Under the pieces are notes generated by a model. It did no database searches. It saw only the letters and a list, made by a program, of their open reading frames with translations, and had not been told where the DNA came from. From contig CAZAMP010000031.1 of NCBI GenBank assembly GCA_964486455.1, forward strand, positions 1 to 50,642: a stretch of DNA of 50,642 nt, given 5' to 3'. Every line of letters starts with the position of its first letter. Position 1 is the stretch's first letter. The DNA comes from CAZAMP01 sp964486455. Its GTDB lineage: Bacteria; Eisenbacteria; RBG-16-71-46; CAZAMP01. Position numbers and translations under genes: made by a program. Shown here one piece after another: positions 42,502 through 49,886 of this stretch.

Positions 42502-42507
42502 TAGAAT
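42502..42507 (+). promoter_or_regulatory. Candidate -10 element (TAGAAT) ahead of the Asp-box gene
   Basis: TAGAAT on the plus strand in CGTAGAATCACAACAG, 51 bases before the start codon at 42559. It shares the TAGAATCAC core with the opposing site at 42441. A clear -35 is not seen. Confidence 0.4.
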
Positions 42508-42558
42508 CACAACAGAGAACACCAACCTCTATATATGTCGTACCGGAAGGGCCCAATC

Positions 42559-45156
42559 ATGAAGCGTCGTATCGGAATGCTCGTCATGCTGGCGGCCACG
42601 GCCGCATTCGTCATCGTGCTCGTGGCCGACCACCACACGGAACAGTCGGCCGAGTTCGATCCTCAAGACAAGCCGTGGAAGAGCTGGCGCCCCGGCGGCG
42701 CGCCCGCCGAGAAACCGGACGACTGGTTCACGCGCCAGCGGGCATACCCCTACTGGTCGATTCCGGACGAGTCGAAGCGTCGGGCATTGAACGACGCGGT
42801 CACGTTCAATGCGCTGCATCGCGACGACCTGCGCATGGCCGAATGGGAGCCAGCCGGTCCGACGAACGTGGGCGGCCGCATCACGGACATGGCGGTCCAT
42901 GAGGATCACCCCAACACGATCTACATCGGAGCGGCCGACGGCGGCGTGCTCAAATCCACCGACGCCGGCGTAACCTGGACACCAATGTCCGACGAGCTCC
43001 CGAGCCTCTCCGCCGGCGCGCTCGCCGTCCACCCGAACGACGTCAACACGGTCTATCTGGGGACCGGCGAGGCGAACGCCTCGGGTGATACCTATGCCGG
43101 CAACGGCGTCTACAGGTCGGTTGACGGCGGTGCTAGCTGGGAGCATCTCGGTCTCGACGCGACGCGCAAGATCGGACGGATCGTCATCGATCCCATCAAC
43201 CCGAACCGGGTATTCGTGGCCGCCATGGGCGGCCTCTACAGCACCAATCCCGAGCGAGGTCTCTACCGCTCGACCGACGGCGGAACGACGTGGGACCTCA
43301 TCCTCTTCGTGAACGATTCGACCGGTGTCGTCGACGTGGCCGTCAACCCCATCGATCCGGACATCATCTACGCGGCATCTTGGGAACGGATCCGGCGCAC
43401 GACGATGCGACAGGTGGGCGGCTACGGCAGCGGCATCCACAAGTCGACGGACGGCGGCGACACATGGACGCTCCTCGCCGGCGGGCTCCCGAACCCAGGG
43501 CAGAACGTCGGCCGGATCGGTATCACGCTCTGCACGATATCACCGAACGTTCTGTACGCGGTCTACTGCGACCACCCGGGCTACTTCATGGGCGTCTACA
43601 AGACGACGAACGGCGGATCGTCATGGAATCAGGTCAACGACAACGCAATCGATGACGTCCACTCGTCGTTCGGCTGGTACTTCGGCCAGATCCGCGTGGC
43701 GCCGTGGGATCCCGATCGGATCTTCGTGCTCGGTGTTCCTCTCTATCGCTCACTGAGCGGCGGGTCGAGCTGGTCGTCCGTCGGGTCGTCGATGCACGTC
43801 GACCATCACGCGATCTACATCCACCCCACCGACTTCAGCCTGGTCTATTGCGGGAACGACGGCGGCTTCTACCGGAGCACCAACGGCGGATCATCGTGGA
43901 CCAAACGGTACGACCTCCCGATCACACAGTTCTATGCGATCACGGTGGACGAGCAGCGCCCGTGGCGGCTATACGGCGGCACGCAGGACAACAGCACCAA
44001 CCGCACCTGGGACGGAGATCCCGACGATTGGGACGTCATCTACTACGGAGACGGGTTCTACACGATCGTCGATCCGACGAACTCGAACGTCATCTACGCC
44101 GAGTATCAGTACGGCGGGCTCGCCAAGTCCACCAACGGCGGAGGCAGCTGGAGCGGGGTCACCGACGGTATCAGCTCGAACGACCGGCGCAACTGGTCGA
44201 CGCCCGTCGTCATGGATCCGAATGACAACAACACGCTTTATTACGGCACCTATCGCGTCTACCGCACGACCAACGGCGCGAACTACTGGAACTCCATTAG
44301 CGGAGACCTCACGAACGGTCCCGGCGGCGGGAATCTCACGTTCGGGACCCTCACCACGATCGACGTCGCCCCGACCGATCCCGACGTGGTCTACGCGGGC
44401 ACGGACGATGGCAACGTATGGGTCACCACGAACGGCGGCGGCAACTGGACCAACGTCTCCGGAGATCTGCTGGATCGCTGGGTGACGCGTGTCTCCGTGG
44501 ATCCCACCGATGCTTCCACCGCATATGTCACGTTCTCCGGCTACAAGTATGACGAGGAGATTCCCCACATCTTCCGCACGACGGACGCGGGGGCCAACTG
44601 GACAGACATCTCCTCCAACCTTCCTCCGATTCCGCTGAACGACGTCATCGTCGATCCTGACCACACGAACCAGCTCTTCGTCGCCTCCGACGCGGGCGTT
44701 TACTGGAGCTGGGATCTCGGCGGAACCTGGGCGCCGCTCGGCGTCGGGCTGCCGAACTCCTCGGTGCATGACCTTCACCTTCACAACGGGACGCGCAAGC
44801 TCGTCGCCGGCACGCACGGCCGATCGATGTTCACGCTGGACCTCGCCGAGATCGTCGCGATCGACGGGACCGAATCCGCCTCAGCGCTCGCGCTCCGGGC
44901 GCGGCCCAACCCACTCTCGACGAAGGCAACCGTTACGTTCGGCCTGGACGAGCCTGGGCGCGTCGTCGCCGAGATCTTCGACGTGTCGGGGCGGCTCATC
45001 ACGCGGCTTGCGGACGATCATTTTGCGGCCGGCAGTGCCGAGATCGAGTGGGATGCGGTCGACGACGCCGGCCGTCGTGTATCGCCCGGTGTCTACTTCT
45101 GCCGCGTCAAGACCACGCGCCACGCTGCGGTGGAACGACTCATCGTGATGCCCTAG
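42559..45156 (+). CDS. Secreted Asp-box (BNR) multi-propeller protein with FlgD-like tail
   Basis: An 865-residue exported protein. ATG 42559 has GGAAGG about 8 bases upstream. The N-terminus (MKRRIGMLVMLAATAAFVIVLVA) is a signal or anchor. Twelve Asp-box-like motifs are recognisable along residues about 125-750, for example KSTDAGVTW, RSVDGGASW, RSTDGGTTW, KSTDGGDTW, KTTNGGSSW, RSLSGGSSW, RSTNGGSSW, KSTNGGGSW, RTTNGANYW, VTTNGGGNW, RTTDAGANW and the degenerate WSWDLGGTW. That number suggests two linked six- or seven-blade propellers like those in sortilin/VPS10 and xyloglucanase-type proteins. Catalytic Asp pairs of GH74 enzymes cannot be assigned by eye, so a glycosidase role is possible but not established. 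FlgD-like tail about 785-865 (GVYFCRVKTT). Confidence 0.88.
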   Translation: MKRRIGMLVMLAATAAFVIVLVADHHTEQSAEFDPQDKPWKSWRPGGAPAEKPDDWFTRQRAYPYWSIPDESKRRALNDAVTFNALHRDDLRMAEWEPAGPTNVGGRITDMAVHEDHPNTIYIGAADGGVLKSTDAGVTWTPMSDELPSLSAGALAVHPNDVNTVYLGTGEANASGDTYAGNGVYRSVDGGASWEHLGLDATRKIGRIVIDPINPNRVFVAAMGGLYSTNPERGLYRSTDGGTTWDLILFVNDSTGVVDVAVNPIDPDIIYAASWERIRRTTMRQVGGYGSGIHKSTDGGDTWTLLAGGLPNPGQNVGRIGITLCTISPNVLYAVYCDHPGYFMGVYKTTNGGSSWNQVNDNAIDDVHSSFGWYFGQIRVAPWDPDRIFVLGVPLYRSLSGGSSWSSVGSSMHVDHHAIYIHPTDFSLVYCGNDGGFYRSTNGGSSWTKRYDLPITQFYAITVDEQRPWRLYGGTQDNSTNRTWDGDPDDWDVIYYGDGFYTIVDPTNSNVIYAEYQYGGLAKSTNGGGSWSGVTDGISSNDRRNWSTPVVMDPNDNNTLYYGTYRVYRTTNGANYWNSISGDLTNGPGGGNLTFGTLTTIDVAPTDPDVVYAGTDDGNVWVTTNGGGNWTNVSGDLLDRWVTRVSVDPTDASTAYVTFSGYKYDEEIPHIFRTTDAGANWTDISSNLPPIPLNDVIVDPDHTNQLFVASDAGVYWSWDLGGTWAPLGVGLPNSSVHDLHLHNGTRKLVAGTHGRSMFTLDLAEIVAIDGTESASALALRARPNPLSTKATVTFGLDEPGRVVAEIFDVSGRLITRLADDHFAAGSAEIEWDAVDDAGRRVSPGVYFCRVKTTRHAAVERLIVMP

Positions 45157-45231
45157 CGCGGCTCACAGGGATCAAAAGGCGACTCAGTGACCATCGACGC
45201 GCGTCGCACACCCCGAAAATCCAGCGAAAAG

Positions 45232-45245
45232 TGTACCCGGGTACA
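45232..45245. promoter_or_regulatory. Perfect 14-bp palindrome TGTACCCGGGTACA
   Basis: A perfect 14-bp inverted repeat without spacer in the 267-base gap between the Asp-box gene and the cysteine-rich lipoprotein gene, about 180 bases before the latter's start. The remainder of this gap shows no gene or terminator that I can support. Palindromes of this form are typical operators for dimeric regulators, but no cognate factor is known. Confidence 0.3.
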
Positions 45246-45423
45246 AAATTAAGTGCCGTACTTACAACGACTTAGTAGGCGAAGCGCGGGCAGGGTGTCG
45301 GCTTTTCGACACTGCACAGATCGACGCCGGATCTGTCGGATCTCGTGACCGCAGCAGTGACCCGGTGGAAAATGCGGTCTAAACTCTGCGGTTTCACATA
45401 CGGCATTCTCCCGGAGGTAGAGG

Positions 45424-46431
45424 ATGAGGCACGTCCGCCTGCGTTCATTGACGTGGATCCGCCTGACATCACTGATCACGCTCATGTTTGCCGCCGGCTG
45501 CGGTGGAAGCGGTGGCCCGACGGATTCGGGCGACGGCGAGACCTCGACGGTCCCGGGAACGTGGTCCGGCGTCTGGGAAGTCACGCAGACGGAGGAGGTC
45601 TGCGGAGGCAAGGGCGTCGCGGACACGACCTACACGACCACCGATACGCTCTGCTCGGGTGCGACGATCGAAGAGACGTTCATGGACCCGGCGGCTTCGT
45701 CGGGCGACGGCGATCTGGCCTGGGATTGCACCGGTAGTTTCACGAGCGATGAGGGAAGCTGGGAGTGCACGGCCGTCGAGACGGTCGATGCCTGCACCAT
45801 CACCCACTCGGTGACGTTCTCGGGCACGCGCGAGGGTGACGCCATCAGCGGCGGCGGCGAAAAAAGAAGTGCGCACGCCGGGGACTGCGACGGTGTCGAG
45901 AATAGCTGTGCCACCTACACGATCGATGCCGTCCGGACCGGCGGTGCGCCCGACTGGTGCAGCGTCAGGCACTACCCGAACCTTCCCGTCGGATGGGGCG
46001 GCACGTGGGAAGTCCACAGCGTATCCACATCATGCACCACACAGGAGACCGTCGGCGATTCGAGCTACACAGAGGTCATGTGCGCGAACTATCCGTATAA
46101 TCCGGGCTTCTGCGACCTCTGGGACGGATTCCCGGGTACGATGATATGCGGCTGCGACGTCACGATCACCGACAGCACGTTGACTTATCATTGCGAAGCC
46201 TCGGTCAACTACATGGGATGCATATACAACGGCGAGGCGGACTACGCGGTCGAGCGGGACGGCGACGAATACTCGGGGACCGCGCGGGTGACCCTCTGGA
46301 CATCAGGGAGTTGTCCCGAGAGTCAGTCGGATTGCTTCGATGTCGCCATCACGGCCCAGCGCGTGAGTGGCGATCAATCCGGTTGTGGTGGCGGGTTTCC
46401 GAGGTCGGTTCCGTTCGCGCTCGGGCGCTGA
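45424..46431 (+). CDS. Cysteine-rich lipoprotein with duplicated domain (unknown function)
   Basis: A 335-residue predicted lipoprotein. ATG 45424 has GGAGG about 7 bases before it, and a lipobox AAGC gives lipid-attached Cys26. After a Gly/Ser/Asp-rich linker, two similar beta-rich modules follow (about 43-170 and 190-320). Each opens with GTWSGVWEV-T / GGTWEVHSVST and closes with a D-A-I-S or D-E-YSGTA strand. Each has many cysteines, suggesting disulfides outside the cytoplasm. I recognise no named family; the layout resembles small lipocalin-like or META-type modules. It is monocistronic, with a hairpin terminator after it. Confidence 0.65.
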   Translation: MRHVRLRSLTWIRLTSLITLMFAAGCGGSGGPTDSGDGETSTVPGTWSGVWEVTQTEEVCGGKGVADTTYTTTDTLCSGATIEETFMDPAASSGDGDLAWDCTGSFTSDEGSWECTAVETVDACTITHSVTFSGTREGDAISGGGEKRSAHAGDCDGVENSCATYTIDAVRTGGAPDWCSVRHYPNLPVGWGGTWEVHSVSTSCTTQETVGDSSYTEVMCANYPYNPGFCDLWDGFPGTMICGCDVTITDSTLTYHCEASVNYMGCIYNGEADYAVERDGDEYSGTARVTLWTSGSCPESQSDCFDVAITAQRVSGDQSGCGGGFPRSVPFALGR

Positions 46432-46475
46432 TGCCGGGGCTTGACGCCGAGACATAGTGACCGACCCAAACGAAA

Positions 46476-46499
46476 CGAGGGCGCCGCGTGACGCCCTCG
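46476..46499. terminator. Bidirectional terminator hairpin
   Basis: CGAGGGCG / CGCCCTCG with loop CCGCGTGA, an 8-bp perfect stem in the gap between the convergent lipoprotein and selenoprotein genes. On the minus strand the stem is followed by TTTCGTTTG, so it best terminates the selenoprotein gene; the plus side has no T-run. Confidence 0.65.
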
Positions 46500-46537
46500 C
46501 TATGAGTTCTCGCTGGTAGGTTGTTGTCCGGTACCGC

Positions 46538-47755
46538 CTAGCTCGGAGAGCTGGTCAGCTCCTCGAAACGGGTCACCTGCTTCTGGAAGTACTCGTCATC
46601 CGGATCTTCCGTGGCGGCCTGGCGCATGAGCTCTAGCGCTTCCTTCGTCTTTCCCTGGGCGTGGCAGAGCTCCGCCACCGTGTCGAGAATCATCGCCTTG
46701 CTCTTGCCCGGTTCGGCGAGCTCGACACCGATTCGGCCCATTGCCTCGGCTTCTTCGTAGTTCACGCCGTTCTCGAAACACCACCACGCGAAGTCGTTAA
46801 GCGCGGCCGAGTCTTCCTTCCATCCCTCGGCCATGCTGTCGCGCTTGAGATCGACGGCCTTATCCTTGTCGCCCTCGACGTGCAGTGTGTAGTCAACGAG
46901 GAGGTTCTGGCGCGCCTTCTGAAGATCCGGATCGTCGGATCCTTCGGTCCGCTCCACCGCGGCCTTCAGGTACGGGATCATGCAATGCGGATCTTGCGTC
47001 CGGCTCGCGACCATCTGCATGAGATAGGCGACGCTGATGTACGTGCTCTTCTTCGTGTCGGGCTCGGCCAAAACATCGTCGGCCGCCTTGACCACGTCAT
47101 CCTTCGTGAAATGGGGATCTCCCTGATCGAAGAAGCTCTTGAGGTATCCGAACGCCGTGGACGAGAAGATCCTCTCCCGGTAGTCCGCCTTGCCGTTGTC
47201 GCTGAGGTCCATCGCCGCGTGAAGTATCGAGACGGCGTCCTTGAATTCATCCTTCGAGGAATGATAGTCGGCTAGAATCTCCGCGTCCGCCTCGGTGGGG
47301 CCGGCTTCCCATCTGGCAACGCGATCGGCGATCGTAATCGGATCCGCGAGCGATTTGTCGAGCGTGCCGATGAAGGCCTCGGGGCCGCCGTAGCCTGCCC
47401 AACGGTTGACTGTCTCGCCATCCGCGTTCATCAGAACGAACGTCGGGAACCCGGTGACCGTGTATTGCTTGGCTAGATCGATGCCCTCGTCTTTCTCCGC
47501 GTCGGTCTTGAAGAGAACCACGTTGTCGAGGGCCGTCATGAGCGCCTGGTCCGTGTCCGCCGCACCGGCGAACGCTTTGCAGGGGCTTCACCAGGTCGCG
47601 TAGAAATCGACAAGCAGCAGTTTCTGTGTATCGGCCGCCTGCGCCTTCGCCTCCGCGAAGGTCGTCGGCTCCTCCGGCTGCTCTGCGGGCGCGCACGCCA
47701 GGGCCAGCGTCGCGACCGCGCCGGCTACCAACGTCAGTGCCGTGTGTCGTCGCAT
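46538..47755 (-). CDS. Thioredoxin-fold selenoprotein lipoprotein with TPR-like C-terminal region
   Basis: A 405-residue protein read through an in-frame TGA (47588-47590) as selenocysteine 56. ATG 47755 has AAAGGA 7 bases upstream. The N-terminus is a signal ending ALAC, so Cys21 may be lipidated. Residues about 31-150 are thioredoxin-like: KLLLVDFYATW, then U-SPCK, then ALDNVVLFKTD, YTVTGFPTFVLMNADGETV (cis-proline in GFP) and WAGYGGPEAFI. The active site WCxPC is thus W-U-S-P-C, Sec in place of the nucleophilic Cys. Residues about 190-405 are helical TPR-like repeats (EALELMRQAATEDPDDEYF), probably a protein-binding platform. It lies 37 bases downstream of the LysR gene, same strand. Conventional calling would start it at ATG 47539 or later and lose the active site. 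Confidence 0.9.
47555..47590 (-). promoter_or_regulatory. Bacterial SECIS element of the thioredoxin-like gene
   Basis: Minus strand: TGA (47590-47588), 14 bases, then GTTCGCC (47573-47567), loop GGTGC (47566-47562), GGCGGAC (47561-47555). A 7-bp stem with one T-G wobble and a 5-nt loop beginning GG, starting at nucleotide 22 after the TGA. It matches the bacterial consensus and has the same stem and loop lengths as the element at 16656-16686. Confidence 0.72.
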
Positions 47756-47792
47756 CCATTCGTCCTTTCAGTGGGTCGTCGCCCCCCGGACA

Positions 47793-48701
47793 TCAGGCCA
47801 CCGAGGGAACCTGATCCTCGGGGATGCCGGCGGAACGCATGAACTCCTGAATTGCGGAGGAAACGTAGCGCCCCCGTCTCAGAACGACGCCATAGCCGAG
47901 GCGTCCGAAGATGTCGGTCACGGGGATCGCGTGAATTCCCTGTTCGTCGCGGGACCCGCCCACGACCAACCCGGAGATGATAGAGACTCCTAGCCCGATC
48001 CGCACGTATTCCCTCAGCGCCGACGATCCACCAACTTCGATGGCCACGTCCGGATGGAGGCCGTGGCGCGTGAAGACTTCGTCGATGTGGTCGCGGATCG
48101 CCGTGCCGCGCTCGTAGAGAACGAGCGGTTGCTCCGCGATCTCATTGAGGGAAAGCTGGTCGGCTCGCCCCACCCACGCGTGGTCCTGCGGCGTGCACGC
48201 GTACATTCCGTAGGAGAGCACCTCGAAGTAGCGCAGGTCGCCGAATTCGTTCCACGATGCGGTGAGTCCCACATCCGCTTCACCGCTCGCGACCATCTTC
48301 AGGATCTCCGTATCATATGTCTCGCTTGAAATGACGAGCCGGACCTCCGGATGGCGTTCACGGAATCTCTGGACGATCGCGGGAAGTTGATACGTCGCGA
48401 TCCCTCGGAATGCCGCGATGCGGATCGAACCGTGTGGACGTCCGCTCAGTTCCGCGAACTCCCCCATCAGGTCATCCACGGAGTGTAGGATTACGCGCGC
48501 GTAGTGCTCCAGCCTCTCCCCCTCCGGTGTCAGGACGATGCCGCGCCCGGACCGCTCGTACAGCTTGACCCCAAGCTCATCCTCGAGCGACTTGACCTGA
48601 TGACTGATTGCCGACTGGCTCACATGAATCTTTGCGGCGGCCTCGGAGAAGCTCAGACAATGGGAGGCCCAGTAGAAGCCGCGTAGTTTCTGGAGTTCCA
48701 T
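47793..48701 (-). CDS. LysR-family transcriptional regulator
   Basis: A 302-residue regulator. ATG 48701 has GAGGT about 5 bases upstream. The N-terminal HTH reads FSEAAAKIHVSQSAISHQVKSLEDELGVKLYERS (recognition helix SQSAISHQVKSLE). The C-terminal part is the type 2 periplasmic-binding-like effector domain (about 92-295). ISSETYDTEILKMVASGEADVGL and GTAIRDHIDEVF are typical of the CysB/Cbl-like half of the family, which responds to sulfur or thiol metabolites; the resemblance is moderate. It probably regulates itself and the genes on either side: the thioredoxin-like gene downstream and the divergent gene at 48936. An inverted repeat overlaps its own ribosome binding site. Confidence 0.93.
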   Translation of the reverse strand: MELQKLRGFYWASHCLSFSEAAAKIHVSQSAISHQVKSLEDELGVKLYERSGRGIVLTPEGERLEHYARVILHSVDDLMGEFAELSGRPHGSIRIAAFRGIATYQLPAIVQRFRERHPEVRLVISSETYDTEILKMVASGEADVGLTASWNEFGDLRYFEVLSYGMYACTPQDHAWVGRADQLSLNEIAEQPLVLYERGTAIRDHIDEVFTRHGLHPDVAIEVGGSSALREYVRIGLGVSIISGLVVGGSRDEQGIHAIPVTDIFGRLGYGVVLRRGRYVSSAIQEFMRSAGIPEDQVPSVA

Positions 48702-48708
48702 GCTTACC

Positions 48709-48731
48709 TCACATGAAAGCTGCTCATGTGA
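48709..48731. promoter_or_regulatory. Inverted repeat TCACATGA-N7-TCATGTGA ahead of the LysR gene
   Basis: Perfect 8-base arms at 48709-48716 and 48724-48731 with a 7-base spacer, beginning 8 bases upstream of the LysR start codon. A third half-site TCACATG occurs at 48776-48782. Size and place fit autorepression by the LysR protein. Confidence 0.5.
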
Positions 48732-48782
48732 CTCAAATTCGATATGAACACTCGGTTATTATATATGCATCATTTTCACATG

Positions 48783-48805
48783 TCAACATGGTCATATTAT
48801 GTTGA
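48783..48805. promoter_or_regulatory. Inverted repeat TCAACAT-N9-ATGTTGA in the divergent promoter
   Basis: Perfect 7-base arms at 48783-48789 and 48799-48805, inside an AT-rich patch (48740-48812) that stands out in this GC-rich region. LysR-type recognition sites are T-N11-A dyads; this 23-bp dyad is larger, so a second operator or a strong promoter core is also possible. Confidence 0.45.
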
Positions 48806-48935
48806 TTTATATGGCGGGCCGCGCGATCATTCTTGAGGAGACGATAAGTAACTCAGGTTGCGTGCCCACGGAAGCAGGAGAACAGACACAACGCCTCGGC
48901 CGGGCACCAGAAACCGATCGGAAGGAGGCGACCCG

Positions 48936-49787
48936 ATGACTTCCTTGATCACCACACCACTCAAGGCGTCAGAACTCATCGCACCCATCATGCGTCCGTT
49001 GCCCACCATCTTCACCTATGCGCGGCTCACCTCGGAGCCGAAAGGCGGCGACTCGTCGGTCCTTCGGGACGAATTCCGCGCCAGCGTCGCGGCCCTAACC
49101 ACAATTATCGAAACAGCTTGCCGTGAGGGCGAGATTCCAGACGAGGCCTCCCAACCCGTCCTGGATTGCTGCGGGGAGTTGCTTGGGAAGCGCGGCTCGG
49201 AGCTCGCGTCCCGGCTCGATGCGCTCTGCGCGGCGCTGACGACGCTTCACGGTGAGCATCGCAAGGCGCTCAAGCGGGCAGTAGATTCGGATCCCGACCG
49301 CTATCGCGACCTTTACCGGCAGATGACGCGACCCAAGAAGGTCATGGTGATTTACTGCGAGAAGGGCGTCGGGCAGGCCGATCGGCTCGAGCGTACCCTT
49401 TCCGACCGTTGCTATTACGACTACGAGGCCGTCGGCGAGGACTGGGTGAGTGCGCGGCCGCGAACGGCGGACGTCGTGGTCTTCGGACCCTGCCAGCAGG
49501 CGATCCAGCCCAACGTGATGTCGATGGTGGAGGCGAGCGAGGTTCCCATCTTGATCCTGATCGCGACCGATGCGAAGAGCGATCGCGAGAACATGGCGAT
49601 GCTCAAGGTCGAGCATCTCTACCGGAAGAACGGCTACAAGGTTCTTCGGGGCCCGTTCGCGCCGGCACGCCTCTATCAGGCGATCGACTCGCTCTACTTG
49701 CAGCACCTCGGCGACAAGGTTGTCGAGATTCCCGAAGTGCGCAGGGAAGCCGGGGCGGATCTCGAGGCGGAGGGGGGTCGGCTCTAG
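48936..49787 (+). CDS. Unknown protein with degenerate receiver-like C-terminal domain
   Basis: A 283-residue cytoplasmic protein without signal or TM segment. ATG 48936 has AAGGAGG. The N-terminal half (about 1-125) is helical, with hydrophilic heptads near 75-110. The C-terminal half (about 130-265) has alternating strands and helices: KKVMVIYCEKGVGQADRLE, ADVVVFGPCQQAIQ, EVPILILIAT and the final helix ARLYQAIDSLYL. That order resembles a CheY-like receiver, but the phospho-acceptor Asp is not in its usual place, so it may be a pseudo-receiver or another Rossmann-like fold. Three cysteines are scattered in it. It is divergent from the LysR gene and likely under its control. Function is unknown. 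Confidence 0.7.
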   Translation: MTSLITTPLKASELIAPIMRPLPTIFTYARLTSEPKGGDSSVLRDEFRASVAALTTIIETACREGEIPDEASQPVLDCCGELLGKRGSELASRLDALCAALTTLHGEHRKALKRAVDSDPDRYRDLYRQMTRPKKVMVIYCEKGVGQADRLERTLSDRCYYDYEAVGEDWVSARPRTADVVVFGPCQQAIQPNVMSMVEASEVPILILIATDAKSDRENMAMLKVEHLYRKNGYKVLRGPFAPARLYQAIDSLYLQHLGDKVVEIPEVRREAGADLEAEGGRL

Positions 49788-49834
49788 ACCGCTCAGGGAT
49801 TGCCCGCCTGACACATACCGGGGCCACACCGACT

Positions 49835-49886
49835 GATGGCCGGGAGATCGGGGAAGGCCGGGTCCCCCCCGATCCTCTCGGCCATC
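49835..49886. terminator. Strong hairpin between the pseudo-receiver and TolB-like genes
   Basis: GATGGCCGGGAGATCGGGG pairs with CCCCGATCCTCTCGGCCATC with a bulge and a loop of about 13 bases. The plus side is followed by TTATTGTG. The minus-strand gene ends exactly next to it (stop at 49887), so it probably serves both. Confidence 0.75.

Noticed and set aside
16129..47755. TGA reassigned to Trp or Gly (genetic code 4 or 25) as an explanation of the in-frame TGAs
   Set aside because: Many genes here end in TGA at the expected family length (for example metG, aconitase, the DUF5916 gene and the LysR gene), and TGG is used for Trp, so TGA is a normal stop.
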